A stretch of 36,412 nucleotides of DNA from Porphyromonas levii DSM 23370 (GTDB lineage Bacteria > Bacteroidota > Bacteroidia > Bacteroidales > Porphyromonadaceae): contig NZ_KB904241.1 of assembly GCF_000379925.1 (NCBI RefSeq), forward strand, positions 1-36,412. The letters are read 5' to 3'. Shown here piece by piece: positions 1 through 8,700 of this stretch. A program made the position numbers and the translations under genes. The notes beneath the pieces are model-generated. The model saw only the letters and a program-made list of their open reading frames with translations, did not search any database and was not told where the DNA came from. How positions within the stretch are numbered: the stretch's first letter is position 1; each line of letters opens with the position of its first letter.

Positions 1-120
1 CATGCACAAAATATACTTGAAGCCATTTGCTACAACATCAAAAGAGCTCCCCAGTTATACCTCAATACATTATTGCAAAATGAAGAAGCCTCTATAAGAG
101 GAGCACTTGTTATGAGATAA
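1..120 (+). CDS. C-terminal 39 residues of a probable transposase (partial)
   Basis: Frame 1 is open from the window edge to a TAA at 118-120. The tail contains NILEAICYNIKRAPQLYL, which resembles the last helix of IS5/IS4-type transposases, where an A-x-N-x2-R-A/S-P pattern is common near the C-terminus. No catalytic residue is inside the window, so the call rests on this short tail and on the IS-like terminus downstream. It could instead be the end of an unrelated protein. Confidence 0.4.
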   Translation, partial: HAQNILEAICYNIKRAPQLYLNTLLQNEEASIRGALVMR

Positions 121-130
121 GTACTAGAAA

Positions 131-169
131 TCCTCTGTAAAAGCTCATATTTAGAGCTTTTACAGAGGA
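131..169. terminator. Hairpin behind the partial transposase gene
   Basis: A 16-bp perfect inverted repeat (131-146 with 154-169) has a 7-nt loop and starts 10 nt after the transposase stop codon. No long T run follows, so it may be a Bacteroidetes-style terminator without a U tract or a structural part of the IS end. Confidence 0.5.
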
Positions 170-272
170 GAATAATCAAAAAACAAGGCGATTTTTCAAG
201 CTAGACAAGACGAAAATCTGAAAAAAGGTCAGTCAAAAACGTCTAAACTCGAATGTGCAACAGTCTCATATA

Positions 273-327
273 TACCAAAGATAAGTGGCTATGTAGGCAA
301 AACCTATGTAGCCACTTATCTTTGGTA
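273..327. repeat. 25-bp stem hairpin between the IS end and the DUF2723 gene
   Basis: Arms 273-297 and 303-327 pair over their full length with a 5-nt loop (CAAAA). As RNA the only imperfections are two G-U pairs. It lies just outside the IS terminus and about 40 bp before the promoter of the next operon, so it is probably a terminator of the original upstream gene. It resembles the 24-bp hairpin at 17608-17663 in size and in the shared GTGGCTA motif. Confidence 0.6.
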
Positions 328-368
328 ATTAATAGAGTATACGGCGCCCCACACTCAGCACTATTTTG

Positions 369-376
369 TATCTTTG
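369..376 (+). promoter_or_regulatory. -7 box TATCTTTG of the DUF2723 operon
   Basis: TATCTTTG matches the Bacteroidetes -7 consensus TAnnTTTG and lies 33 nt before the ATG at 410, giving a leader of roughly 25-30 nt. A clear -33 TTG element at about 20-nt spacing is not visible. Confidence 0.55.
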
Positions 377-409
377 CTGTGTATTGTACACACTATTAAT
401 TAAATATAG

Positions 410-3400
410 ATGGAGACAAGGAGATACAAGATATTGGAGCGGGCTACAGGATGGCTCACCTTCCTCATCGCCACAGCAGTCTACCTGGTAACAATGGAGA
501 AGAGTGCTAGCGTATGGGATTGCCCAGAGTTTATCACGACCTTTGCCAAGCTGGAGGTAGGTCACCCACCTGGAGCGCCTTTCTACATGCTGGCATATAA
601 TACGCTATCCAACCTATTCCCCTCGGGAGGCTCGTGGATAGCTATTGCTGCTAATGCCATCAGCGCAGTATTCAGTGGGCTGACCATTATGCTCCTTTTC
701 CTCACTACAGCGCACCTCATCAGGCGCGCCGATTGGCTCAAGGGGAGCTGGGTCACTCCTCCCTCCATTAGCAAGACCCAAGCCATCCTTTACCTAGGTG
801 GTGGCATGGTAGCTGCGCTTCTCTACGCCTTTAGCGATACCTTCTGGTACAGCGCAGTAGAGGCAGAGGTCTACTCCATGAGTAGCTTCTTCACTGCACT
901 GGTATTCTACCTCATGCTCAAGTGGGAGGAGAATGCCGATAGACCTACTTCCGATCGGTGGATTATCGTGATTGCTTACCTCATGGGACTAAGTGTGGGT
1001 GTGCACCTGCTCAACCTCCTTACCATCCCTGCCATGGCACTCATCTACTATTTCCGCAAAAGTGAACACCCCAATTGGAAAGGCGGTATCATAGCGGTAC
1101 TCATCTCCTTCGTGATTATTGCGGCACTGATGTTTGGTATCATGCAGGGTGTGCCACAGGTGGCAGGTTACTTCGACCTCTTCTTTGTGAACACCCTAGG
1201 GATGAGCTTCAATAGCGGATTGGTATTCTATCTCCTTCTGATGATAGCGCTCTTGGGCTACACCTATTACCTCACACTGCGTCGTCCAGTACAGGATAAG
1301 AAGCTGCGTGGCGCATTCCTCGCTTCTATTATTCTCATCGGCATCCCCTTCATCGGAGATGGGTGGCTTATCCCGGTGCTTGTGATAGGAGGGTTGGCAG
1401 CGTACCTCTTCAGGGCTAAGCAACTCCCCGTGCATATCATGAGCATTAGCACCATGAGCATGATGCTTTTCCTCTTTGGTATGAGCACCTATGGCGTCAC
1501 CCTCATCCGTGCCAATAGCGATGTGCCGATGAATCAGAATAACCCTTCGGATGTATTTGCGCTTCGCTATTATCTCTCCAGAGAGCAATACGGCAATACC
1601 CCTCGGATATACGGGCAGACTTATGCGTCGCTCCCCGACTACGACAGCAATGGCAAGGCAAAGACGACCAAGACCACAACCTACCGCCGTGAAGGGAATA
1701 AGTATGTTGCTAGCGAGAGTGAGGAGATCGTGTACCGCAGCGATATGAAAACCTTCTTCCCCCGTATGTATAGCAATATGCTGCCCCACTACAAGCAGGG
1801 CTACGAGCTATGGGGTAATGTGGAAGGCAAGACCATCACTATCAACGAGCGTGGGCAGACACGTACGGTAGTCATCCCTACCTTCATGGAGAACCTCCGC
1901 TACTTCTTTAGCTACCAAGTCAATTATATGTACTGGCGCTACTTCCTATGGAACTTCAGTGGACGCCAGAATGACCTCTTAGGACAAGGAGAGATACACA
2001 AGGGCAATTGGATTACCGGCATTCCTTTTGTGGATGCTATCTTCCTCGGCCCTCAGGATAATATGCCCGACTTTGTGACCAACAATAAGGGGCACAATCG
2101 CTACTTTATGCTCCCTCTCATTCTAGGACTCTTCGGACTTGTTGCCCAACTACTTGGTGGCAGACGTGAGCGAGAGAACTTCTGGATTATCCTCGGGCTA
2201 TTCTTCATGACGGGTCTTGCCATTGTGCTCTATGTGAACCAACCGCCTTACCAAGTACGAGAGCGCGACTACTCCTATGCTGGGTCGTTCTACGCCTTTG
2301 CTATATGGATTGGTATGGCTGTACCTGCCCTCTATGCGATGGTCGTTAAGGGCAAGAAAGAACAACCAGCTATTGCTGGTGCCTTCACCCTCGTGGGGCT
2401 TGCGGTAGTGGGTCTCGTGCTTCAGCAAAACTACGATGACCATGACCGCCATGGTCGTAGTCTCGCCTCCGACTTCGGTAATAACTACCTCGAGAGCTGC
2501 GAAAAGGATGCCATTATCTTCTGCAACGGAGATAATGATACCTTCCCGCTCTGGTACGCTCAGGAAGTAGAGGGGGTACGCACCGATATCAAGGTAACCA
2601 ATACTAGCTACCTACAGGCAGACTGGTATATTGACCAGATGAAGCGCCAGCAGTACGATTCTGCACCGCTCCCTATCTCATGGACACCCGAGCAGTATGG
2701 TGGCGAGAAACGACTTGTGGCGTATGTTATCCCCAATACCACCGACACTATCCCTATGCGCACGGGGCTCGACTTCATAGCCTCGGACGACCCTAGGTTC
2801 AAGACAGTACCACGTATTGCGCAGCCTATCGACTACCTCCCAGCAGAGTATCTATCTATCCCTTATGATGTGGATAAGCTGGTGCAGAATGGCACGCTAC
2901 AGCAAGGCGACACCACCTTTATCCACAAACCGGAGATGATCTTCGACTTCAGCAAGAAGCAGTACCTCGGTCGCCATGAACTTATCATACTAGATATGAT
3001 GGAGACGAACCGATTTGAGCGCCCTATGTACTACGCTATCACGGTGGGTGAAGACCAAAGGATTGGGATGAGCAAGAACTTCCGCCAGACCGGTATGGCG
3101 TACCAAATCCTACCTATTGAGGTGCGCGGTACAGGCACAGAGGTAGATCTCGAGCGGATGTACCGCAATGTAACCGAGAAGTATCGCTGGGGTGGTGCGG
3201 ATAAACCTGGCACTTACTTCGATGAAAATAGTCGTAAGCAGGTGGAGACCTACCGCAGTATGATATTTGCTCCGCTCGCTAGGGGGCTTGCGCTAAAGGG
3301 CGATCTCGAAAGGGCAAAACAGGTACTCCGACTTTCGGAGCAAGCGATACTGGAGGAGAATATGCCACACTCTGTCACCTCTCTCCCTCTAGTAGAGGCC

Positions 3401-3667
3401 TATTACCTCACGGGTCTGAAAGAGGAGGCCGATAGGATAGCGAGCATGGTGATTGAGAGCAAACTGAAAGAACTAGACTGGTTCCTCCGCCTCAAGCCAG
3501 AGCTACTTATCAATAGCCTCCCAGCTATCCAAGATGGGGTACTGGTGCTCACCGAGACCATGAGACTATGCGAGAGCCAGGATAGTAAGCTCAAAGAGCA
3601 GTATGGCGAGAGGATAGCGCAGTACCAGCAGGCGTTTCTCCAGATCTATAAGACCATCCAAGGATAA
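410..3667 (+). CDS. DUF2723 polytopic membrane protein (GT117-like, TMEM260 family)
   Basis: This 1085-residue protein has a long hydrophobic N-terminal half with many membrane segments, a soluble central part and a helical C-terminal tail. The first membrane segment is followed by WDCPEF (residues 36-41) and GHPPG (51-55), the acidic first-loop and HPPG signatures of DUF2723. The family has a GT-C-like fold; its animal member TMEM260 is a protein O-mannosyltransferase, and Bacteroidetes members are thought to act in envelope glycosylation. The donor and acceptor here cannot be read from sequence. It is the first gene of a four-gene unit whose next gene starts on its last base (shared A of TAATG). 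Family membership is strong; enzymatic activity is inferred. Confidence 0.85.
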   Translation: METRRYKILERATGWLTFLIATAVYLVTMEKSASVWDCPEFITTFAKLEVGHPPGAPFYMLAYNTLSNLFPSGGSWIAIAANAISAVFSGLTIMLLFLTTAHLIRRADWLKGSWVTPPSISKTQAILYLGGGMVAALLYAFSDTFWYSAVEAEVYSMSSFFTALVFYLMLKWEENADRPTSDRWIIVIAYLMGLSVGVHLLNLLTIPAMALIYYFRKSEHPNWKGGIIAVLISFVIIAALMFGIMQGVPQVAGYFDLFFVNTLGMSFNSGLVFYLLLMIALLGYTYYLTLRRPVQDKKLRGAFLASIILIGIPFIGDGWLIPVLVIGGLAAYLFRAKQLPVHIMSISTMSMMLFLFGMSTYGVTLIRANSDVPMNQNNPSDVFALRYYLSREQYGNTPRIYGQTYASLPDYDSNGKAKTTKTTTYRREGNKYVASESEEIVYRSDMKTFFPRMYSNMLPHYKQGYELWGNVEGKTITINERGQTRTVVIPTFMENLRYFFSYQVNYMYWRYFLWNFSGRQNDLLGQGEIHKGNWITGIPFVDAIFLGPQDNMPDFVTNNKGHNRYFMLPLILGLFGLVAQLLGGRRERENFWIILGLFFMTGLAIVLYVNQPPYQVRERDYSYAGSFYAFAIWIGMAVPALYAMVVKGKKEQPAIAGAFTLVGLAVVGLVLQQNYDDHDRHGRSLASDFGNNYLESCEKDAIIFCNGDNDTFPLWYAQEVEGVRTDIKVTNTSYLQADWYIDQMKRQQYDSAPLPISWTPEQYGGEKRLVAYVIPNTTDTIPMRTGLDFIASDDPRFKTVPRIAQPIDYLPAEYLSIPYDVDKLVQNGTLQQGDTTFIHKPEMIFDFSKKQYLGRHELIILDMMETNRFERPMYYAITVGEDQRIGMSKNFRQTGMAYQILPIEVRGTGTEVDLERMYRNVTEKYRWGGADKPGTYFDENSRKQVETYRSMIFAPLARGLALKGDLERAKQVLRLSEQAILEENMPHSVTSLPLVEAYYLTGLKEEADRIASMVIESKLKELDWFLRLKPELLINSLPAIQDGVLVLTETMRLCESQDSKLKEQYGERIAQYQQAFLQIYKTIQG

Positions 3668-4335
3668 TGATCATAGAGCAGCCCCCTAGGCTATACCGCA
3701 GACTCTTCCCTGGCACTGTATGGCGCATCCCTAGTCTCCCTGGGGAGGCGCAACCCTCGGTGTACCTCACATTTGACGATGGTCCTATCCCCGAGGTTAC
3801 CCCTTGGGTGCTAGACCTCCTCGCCAGCAAAGGAGTACAGGCTACTTTCTTTTGTGTGGGCGAAAATGTATGGCGGTTTAGACCTATTTTCGAGCGCATC
3901 CTAGAGGAAGGGCACACCGTAGGCAATCATACCTACCACCACCTTCAAGGTATGCCCAGTAGCACGCATACCTACCTGCGTGATACGCTCCAGGCAGATG
4001 CCCTTATCCAATCGCCACTCTTCCGACCGCCACATGGGCACCTCGGGTGGCGACAGCTCTCAGCCCTGCGCGACCACTTCCAAGTAGTGATGTGGGATGT
4101 TGTGACTCGGGATTACTCCAAGTGGATGTCGCCGCAAGATGTACTGGGTACCGTAAAGCGCTACACCCGAGACGGCTCTATCGTCGTTTTTCATGACTCA
4201 CTCAAGAGCGAGCGCAATCTACGCTACGCACTACCGAGAGCCATTGATTATCTGAAGGAGGAGGGCTATCAGTTCAAGACCCTCTCGGGGCGTAGCGAAA
4301 CGCTCTCAGACCATTCTATCAACGAAGTTATATGA
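3667..4335 (+). CDS. NodB-type polysaccharide deacetylase
   Basis: The 222-residue protein is almost only a NodB domain. It has the TFDDGP motif (35-40; the two Asp are catalytic base and metal ligand), an H-x3-H metal pair (His88, His92), the RPPHG motif (120-124) and the late HDS motif (FHDS) carrying the catalytic His. Such enzymes remove N-acetyl groups from peptidoglycan or other polysaccharides with a divalent metal. No clear signal peptide is present, so the substrate may be cytoplasmic or the export route non-standard. It starts on the last base of the DUF2723 gene and overlaps the next gene by ATGA, so translation is probably coupled. The substrate is unknown. Confidence 0.85.
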   Translation: MIIEQPPRLYRRLFPGTVWRIPSLPGEAQPSVYLTFDDGPIPEVTPWVLDLLASKGVQATFFCVGENVWRFRPIFERILEEGHTVGNHTYHHLQGMPSSTHTYLRDTLQADALIQSPLFRPPHGHLGWRQLSALRDHFQVVMWDVVTRDYSKWMSPQDVLGTVKRYTRDGSIVVFHDSLKSERNLRYALPRAIDYLKEEGYQFKTLSGRSETLSDHSINEVI

Positions 4336-4913
4336 ACGCACCTAAGAATAATATCCAAGGGAAAGTGAACCTAGCGGGACGATTGCTCCAGTGGCTAGGT
4401 TGGAAGCCTATCACGACTACACACTTTGAACCCCGAAGTGTGGTATGTGTAGCCCCCCACACCTCCAACCTCGACTTCCTCATCGGCTACCTCTACTATA
4501 AGTCGCTCGGCACAGGGATTACGCCTCGCTTTCTGATTAAGAAAGAGTGGTTTTTCTTCCCCTTCAATCTAATATTCAAGGCTCTCGGAGGGCTACCTGT
4601 AGATAGAAAGTCTGGAGCATCTTCGGTAGAGCAAGCCATAGAGATGCTTCGCAAAGCCGATCAATTGCATATTGCCATCACCCCCGAAGGCACACGCAAA
4701 GCACGGGAGCGATGGAAGACAGGCTTCTACCGTATTGCTATGGAAGCAGGGATACCCGTACAGCTTGCCAAGATTGATTACTCCAAGAAGGAGGTCGGAA
4801 TCTTCCTAACCCTCCCAGCTGATAACCCCAATGTAGATGCCGCAGTACTGGATATCCGGAAGCACTACCATAGTTCGATGGCTAAATTCCCCAAAAACTT
4901 CGTAGACCTATGA
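4332..4913 (+). CDS. PlsC-type lysophospholipid acyltransferase family protein
   Basis: The 193-residue protein carries the HX4D motif as HTSNLD (43-48), a GGLPVDR block (86-92) containing the substrate-binding Arg, and PEGTR (118-122). These three blocks define 1-acyl-glycerol-3-phosphate acyltransferases of the PlsC family, which transfer a fatty acid from acyl-ACP or acyl-CoA to a lysolipid at the membrane. At 193 residues it is shorter than typical PlsC (about 240), so the acceptor may be another lipid or amphipathic molecule. It is translationally coupled by ATGA overlaps to the deacetylase before it and the amidase after it. Grouping with a deacetylase and a glycosyltransferase-like protein suggests envelope lipid or glycan modification. 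Confidence 0.85.
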   Translation: MNAPKNNIQGKVNLAGRLLQWLGWKPITTTHFEPRSVVCVAPHTSNLDFLIGYLYYKSLGTGITPRFLIKKEWFFFPFNLIFKALGGLPVDRKSGASSVEQAIEMLRKADQLHIAITPEGTRKARERWKTGFYRIAMEAGIPVQLAKIDYSKKEVGIFLTLPADNPNVDAAVLDIRKHYHSSMAKFPKNFVDL

Positions 4914-5710
4914 CTAGTCCATCCCTCAGAGTAGCTGCCCTACAGATGGAGCAGCAACACATGGATATAGAAGCGAATGTGGCACATCTATGGGAGCTTA
5001 TAGAAGGTGCTACCTTCGACCTCCTTGTACTGCCCGAGATGTGGACGACAGGTTTTGTGACCAAGGTAGAGGAGCTTACCGAAGCGTATTTCTGCAAAGC
5101 GTACGAAGCAGGGCGAACCGCTATGCACCAAGTGGCGAAGCAGTACAATGCCGCTATCTATGGCTCCCTTATTGAACTACAACCGAGTGGCAAACCCGCC
5201 AATACAGGTCTCTTCATCACGCCCGATGGCACAGAGACCCGGTACCTGAAGCGACACCTCTTTGGCTACGGAGGAGAGTCCAAGCTATTTGAGGCAGGCG
5301 AGGAGCGGGTGCAAGTCACCTATCGTGGGTGGAATATCCGCTTATCCACTTGCTACGACCTTCGGTTTCCTGTATGGCTCCGCCAAGACCCCTCCCTCGG
5401 GGACTACGACCTTTTGCTGCTCTCCGCCAATTGGCCTCGCCCAAGGCACATCGCTTGGGAACGTCTTCTCCGTGCTAGAGCCATAGAGAATCAGTGCTAC
5501 CTCGTAGCCACAAATAGAGTGGGCACACCGCACCCCAAGCTTCAATACCCAGGCTACTCCTTTATCCTCGACGACCTAGGTGACAGTCTTGCAGAGAGCA
5601 AAGAAGCAGTAGAGACCCTCCTCTCCTACAACCTATCCCTAGAAGAGCTTACCAAGAGTCGCTCCCGCTTCCCGCTCCTCCCCGATGCCGACCCCTTCAC
5701 CCTTTACTAG
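4910..5710 (+). CDS. Omega-amidase / carbon-nitrogen hydrolase (YafV/NIT2-like)
   Basis: The 266-residue protein has the nitrilase-superfamily triad: Glu43 in LPEMWTTGF, Lys114 in RYLKRHLF, and Cys148 in STCYDLRFP. The TTGF and HLFGYGGE contexts fit omega-amidases of the YafV/NIT2 branch, which hydrolyse alpha-ketoglutaramate or alpha-ketosuccinamate to the oxoacid and ammonia, a metabolite-repair step after glutamine transamination. The start overlaps the previous stop (ATGA). This is the last gene of the unit; about 170 bp of non-coding DNA follow. The family is clear; the exact substrate is inferred. Confidence 0.85.
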   Translation: MTSPSLRVAALQMEQQHMDIEANVAHLWELIEGATFDLLVLPEMWTTGFVTKVEELTEAYFCKAYEAGRTAMHQVAKQYNAAIYGSLIELQPSGKPANTGLFITPDGTETRYLKRHLFGYGGESKLFEAGEERVQVTYRGWNIRLSTCYDLRFPVWLRQDPSLGDYDLLLLSANWPRPRHIAWERLLRARAIENQCYLVATNRVGTPHPKLQYPGYSFILDDLGDSLAESKEAVETLLSYNLSLEELTKSRSRFPLLPDADPFTLY

Positions 5711-5842
5711 TATGAGCGAAAATATCAGCTAGATATACCATCCTATCCTTGTATCTGCTTCTTCCCTCCTTGTCACGAATGGCTCCCCTTGCTTGAATTA
5801 TTCGTGCAAGAACGTACATGAATAGAATAATATGGGTAATTT

Positions 5843-5863
5843 TGACATAAGAATTTTATGTCA
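5843..5863. promoter_or_regulatory. Operator-like palindrome upstream of the restriction-modification operon
   Basis: TGACATAA-gaatt-TTATGTCA is a perfect 8-bp inverted repeat with a 5-nt spacer, ending 18 nt before the methylase ATG at 5882. Its size and position fit a dimeric repressor site, and a control site is expected for a restriction system. No separate controller gene was found nearby, so the methylase or an unlinked regulator would have to bind it. A short hairpin in the leader is the alternative. Confidence 0.4.
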
Positions 5864-5881
5864 GCCCTTTTGCAATAGTTT

Positions 5882-6880
5882 ATGAGTATTATACAGAAAG
5901 ATAAAGCCAAGCCTTTTATAAAATGGGTCGGTGGCAAACGACAGCTAATTAACCAGCTAGACAACCTCCTACCTTATGAATTCCGCAAGTGGAAAGAGGT
6001 AACATATATCGAACCATTTGTTGGAGGTGGAGCTATGCTCTTTCATATGTTGCAGACCTATCCTAATATTAATAAAGCTGTCATTAATGACATCAATACT
6101 GACCTCATCAACTGCTACAACATTGTGCGAGATAATCCTATAGAATTAATAAACAGACTAAGCGCTATAGAGAAAGAGTACCTTCTGATGAATGAGGTTG
6201 ATAGGAAACAGTATTACCTCCATATTCGTGCAAAATACAACCAGCGAGGTCAGGATAATGTAGATCGCAGTAGCATGTTTATCTTCTTAAATCGCACTTG
6301 CTTCAATGGGCTGTATAGGGTCAATAGATCTGGTGAATTTAATGTCCCCTTTGGGCGCTATGTTTCTCCCAAGATATGTGATACTGAGACTATTTTGGCA
6401 GATAGCGAACTCCTCCAAAGAGTAACTATCTTAAATGGTGACTTTGAAGCCACAATACAAGAGGCAGAGGGATCTACTTTCTTTTATATGGATCCTCCAT
6501 ATCGACCCATTAGTAATACATCAAGCTTTGTTGATTACACCAAGGACTCATTTAATGATAGTGCACAGATAAGGCTGAAGCAATATTGCGATCTCATTGA
6601 CAAAAAGGGTTACGCTATTATGCTCAGCAACTCTGATGACCAAAGTGAGGGGGAAGGGAATGGTTTCTTTGACAAGTTATACTGCAATTACGATATCCAA
6701 CGAGTCCTCGCTACGAGAAGTATAAATGCGAATCCAAGCAAAAGAGGACAGCTCTCTGAAATAGTCATTCGCAATTATGATAATCAACGACACACGATTA
6801 TACCTAATATCGTCAGTTTTGACAATACAGAATACATCGGCATATCAGAAGAAGAAAGTGCGTATGGAAAAAGATTTTGA
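5882..6880 (+). CDS. dpnM: DNA adenine methyltransferase, DpnM/MboA type (GATC)
   Basis: The 332-residue protein belongs to the alpha class of N6-adenine methylases. It has the AdoMet-binding entry FIKWVGGKRQLI (12-23), the FVGGGA block (46-51, motif I) and DPPY (204-207, motif IV). Close relatives (Dam, DpnM, MboA) methylate adenine in double-stranded GATC. It protects the host from the endonuclease encoded next. A tail of roughly 40 residues after the expected end of the domain overlaps the endonuclease start. The gene and its two partners are visibly richer in A+T than the flanking operons, which suggests horizontal acquisition. Specificity is inferred from family membership and from the DpnII-type neighbour. 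Confidence 0.92.
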   Translation: MSIIQKDKAKPFIKWVGGKRQLINQLDNLLPYEFRKWKEVTYIEPFVGGGAMLFHMLQTYPNINKAVINDINTDLINCYNIVRDNPIELINRLSAIEKEYLLMNEVDRKQYYLHIRAKYNQRGQDNVDRSSMFIFLNRTCFNGLYRVNRSGEFNVPFGRYVSPKICDTETILADSELLQRVTILNGDFEATIQEAEGSTFFYMDPPYRPISNTSSFVDYTKDSFNDSAQIRLKQYCDLIDKKGYAIMLSNSDDQSEGEGNGFFDKLYCNYDIQRVLATRSINANPSKRGQLSEIVIRNYDNQRHTIIPNIVSFDNTEYIGISEEESAYGKRF

Positions 6881-7718
6881 ACTCTTCATGAGTCAATTAC
6901 AAAAAACAAATAGAACGCTTGACTTCTATACTAATTTTGGTAATATAGAACGAAAAGTTGATTCTGTCAGACTTAGTCTACACATGTTAAACAGCTTAAT
7001 AGGCATTAGCAACTTAAAAGAGGGTGTAGAACTAATATGGGAGCGAGACAAAAGTGCTTTTAACGTTCTGAGTATCCTCATTGCGATTAGAGAATCAAGA
7101 AAGGAGCGCGTCATCGACAATAATGATAATGTCTTATTTCTTAACGAGTTCTTCTCTAGTCCTGAGAAAGTAATTGAATACCTAGAAACAACAGGATTGG
7201 CAGATTTATTCCGCCAAAGCAAAGTCCTTAATCTCGTAGATTATGTATTTGGTGTGGAGGTAGGCTTAGATAGCAATACTCGCAAAAACCGTAGTGGAAA
7301 AGTAATGGAGAACCAAATTGACAGTATTTTCACAAAGAATGGCTTAGCTTTTTCCAAAGAAGTACTATCAAACAAATGGGACGGACTCCAAAAAGAACTA
7401 GGAACCGATAAGAAGAGATTTGACTACATGATTCAGACCCCGAGAAAAACCTACCTTATAGAAGTAAACTTCTATAGTGGTGGTGGATCCAAACTGAATG
7501 AAGTCGCTAGAGCTTATTCTGACTTAGCTCCTAAAATCAACCGCCTAAACGACTTTGAATTTGTCTGGATAACTGATGGCATTGGCTGGCAAAGCGCTCG
7601 AAATAAATTGCAAGAAGCTTATTACACAATACCCCATGTATATAATCTCACCTGTATTCAGACCTTCTGCGACCAAGTAAGGCAGGAATTAGAAGAAGAT
7701 GATACACAGTTATTATAA
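6864..7718 (+). CDS. Type II restriction endonuclease, DpnII/MboI family (GATC)
   Basis: A start at 6864 gives 284 residues, close to the roughly 280-290 usual for DpnII-family enzymes. A longer frame back to 6777 would only extend over the methylase gene. Family signatures are GLDSNTRKNRSGKVMEN (134-150), RFDYMI with Asp187, and LIEVNFYSGGGSKLNE (198-213), which supplies the Glu200 and Asn202 positions of the variant PD-(D/E)XK site. It cuts unmethylated GATC in double-stranded DNA. It overlaps the methylase gene by 17 nt and the second methylase by 20 nt, so all three are probably made from one message. Confidence 0.9.
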   Translation: MEKDFELFMSQLQKTNRTLDFYTNFGNIERKVDSVRLSLHMLNSLIGISNLKEGVELIWERDKSAFNVLSILIAIRESRKERVIDNNDNVLFLNEFFSSPEKVIEYLETTGLADLFRQSKVLNLVDYVFGVEVGLDSNTRKNRSGKVMENQIDSIFTKNGLAFSKEVLSNKWDGLQKELGTDKKRFDYMIQTPRKTYLIEVNFYSGGGSKLNEVARAYSDLAPKINRLNDFEFVWITDGIGWQSARNKLQEAYYTIPHVYNLTCIQTFCDQVRQELEEDDTQLL

Positions 7719-8586
7719 GTCATCAAACAATGATTTCCTTCTTGCAAAAGGGAATTCTTTCGAACTGCTAACTCAGTTCGACTTTGAGTTCGATATGATT
7801 TTTGCCGACCCTCCCTATTTCTTATCCAATGGTGGAATATCCATACAAAGCGGAAAAGTTGTATGTGTAGATAAAGGCGAATGGGATAAGGGCCGAAGTC
7901 AAAAAGAGATTGTAAACTTTAATAGGGAGTGGCTTTCTCTCTGTCGGGACAAACTCAAAGATAATGGCACAATTTGGATTAGTGGGACGTATCACAATAT
8001 CTTTGCTGTTGCCAATTGTCTGGTCGAACTCGGCTATAGGATCCTAAATGTTATTACATGGCAAAAGTCAAATCCACCACCCAACATCTCTCGTAGATTC
8101 TTCACCTATTCAACTGAATTCATAATATGGGCAAGAAAGAACGAAAAGGTTCCTCATAAATTCAACTATGAACTAATGAAGGAAATTAACGAAGGGAAGC
8201 AAATGACAGATGTGTGGAAGATGCCTGCTATTGGAAAATGGGAGAAGAGTTTTGGCAAACATCCAACTCAGAAACCCCTCAGATTATTGATACGCACCAT
8301 CCTAGCTTCTACACATCCAGGAGATTGGGTATTAGATCCCTTTAGTGGAAGTAGTACTACAGGAATTGCTGCTAATCTTTGTGATAGACGATTTGCCGGG
8401 ATAGAGCAAGAAGTAGAGTATTGCGAACTATCAGTAGCTAGAAGGAAAGCCCTTGACAATCCATCGGAAAAGGAGAACCTAAGTCAACACATTGACGACT
8501 TGCAAATAGCTAACAGTCAAATTACCACTCCAATGGAGGTTAATGAGTTGCCTTCCTCCTCATATGGGAAGTTTCCATTTGAGTAA
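7699..8586 (+). CDS. dpnA: Second GATC adenine methyltransferase, DpnA/MboC type
   Basis: The 295-residue protein is a beta-class (circularly permuted) adenine methylase: DPPYFLSNGG (37-46, motif IV) comes first, then the HPTQKP block near 188-193 and the AdoMet motif DPFSGSSTTG (213-222). This layout matches DpnA/MboC, companions of GATC restriction systems. DpnA is known to methylate single-stranded DNA as well, protecting incoming transforming DNA. The start overlaps the endonuclease end by 20 nt. With the two genes upstream, the order is methylase-endonuclease-methylase, as in the MboI system rather than DpnII. Single-strand activity here is by family analogy only. Confidence 0.9.
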   Translation: MIHSYYKSSNNDFLLAKGNSFELLTQFDFEFDMIFADPPYFLSNGGISIQSGKVVCVDKGEWDKGRSQKEIVNFNREWLSLCRDKLKDNGTIWISGTYHNIFAVANCLVELGYRILNVITWQKSNPPPNISRRFFTYSTEFIIWARKNEKVPHKFNYELMKEINEGKQMTDVWKMPAIGKWEKSFGKHPTQKPLRLLIRTILASTHPGDWVLDPFSGSSTTGIAANLCDRRFAGIEQEVEYCELSVARRKALDNPSEKENLSQHIDDLQIANSQITTPMEVNELPSSSYGKFPFE

Positions 8587-8620
8587 CTACTAGATTCGAA
8601 AGTAAAAATAGCCAAAGAAA

Positions 8621-8656
8621 TATGCGGTGAGAAGTTGATCAATTTCTCATCGCATA
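8621..8656. terminator. Convergent terminator hairpin after the restriction-modification operon
   Basis: Arms 8621-8633 and 8644-8656 pair over 13 bp (one G-U as RNA), with a 10-nt loop that itself contains TTGATCAA. It lies between the plus-strand methylase stop and the minus-strand membrane-protein stop, so it could serve both. No T run follows. Confidence 0.55.
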
Positions 8657-8700
8657 TTGTTGGTTCAACGATGGAAAAAAGATCCAGCATACCTATGAGG

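Larger units (their letters stand above)
1..267 (+). mobile_element. Right end of a probable IS5-like insertion sequence (partial)
   Basis: The window opens inside a coding tail that stops at 118-120, followed by about 147 bp of AT-rich non-coding DNA. Position 267 ends a sequence whose reverse complement begins GAGACTGTTGCA, resembling the terminal inverted repeats of IS5-type elements. The left end lies outside the window, so the inverted-repeat pair and the target duplication cannot be checked. The family assignment is inference from the terminus and the coding tail only. Confidence 0.4.

Noticed and set aside
1196-1789. 197-codon open frame antisense to the DUF2723 gene
   Set aside because: Lies wholly within a clear coding gene and its residues look random; a shadow frame.
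6777-6863. Upstream extension of the restriction endonuclease
   Set aside because: The extra 29 residues are the methylase tail in another frame; a start at 6864 gives the normal family length.
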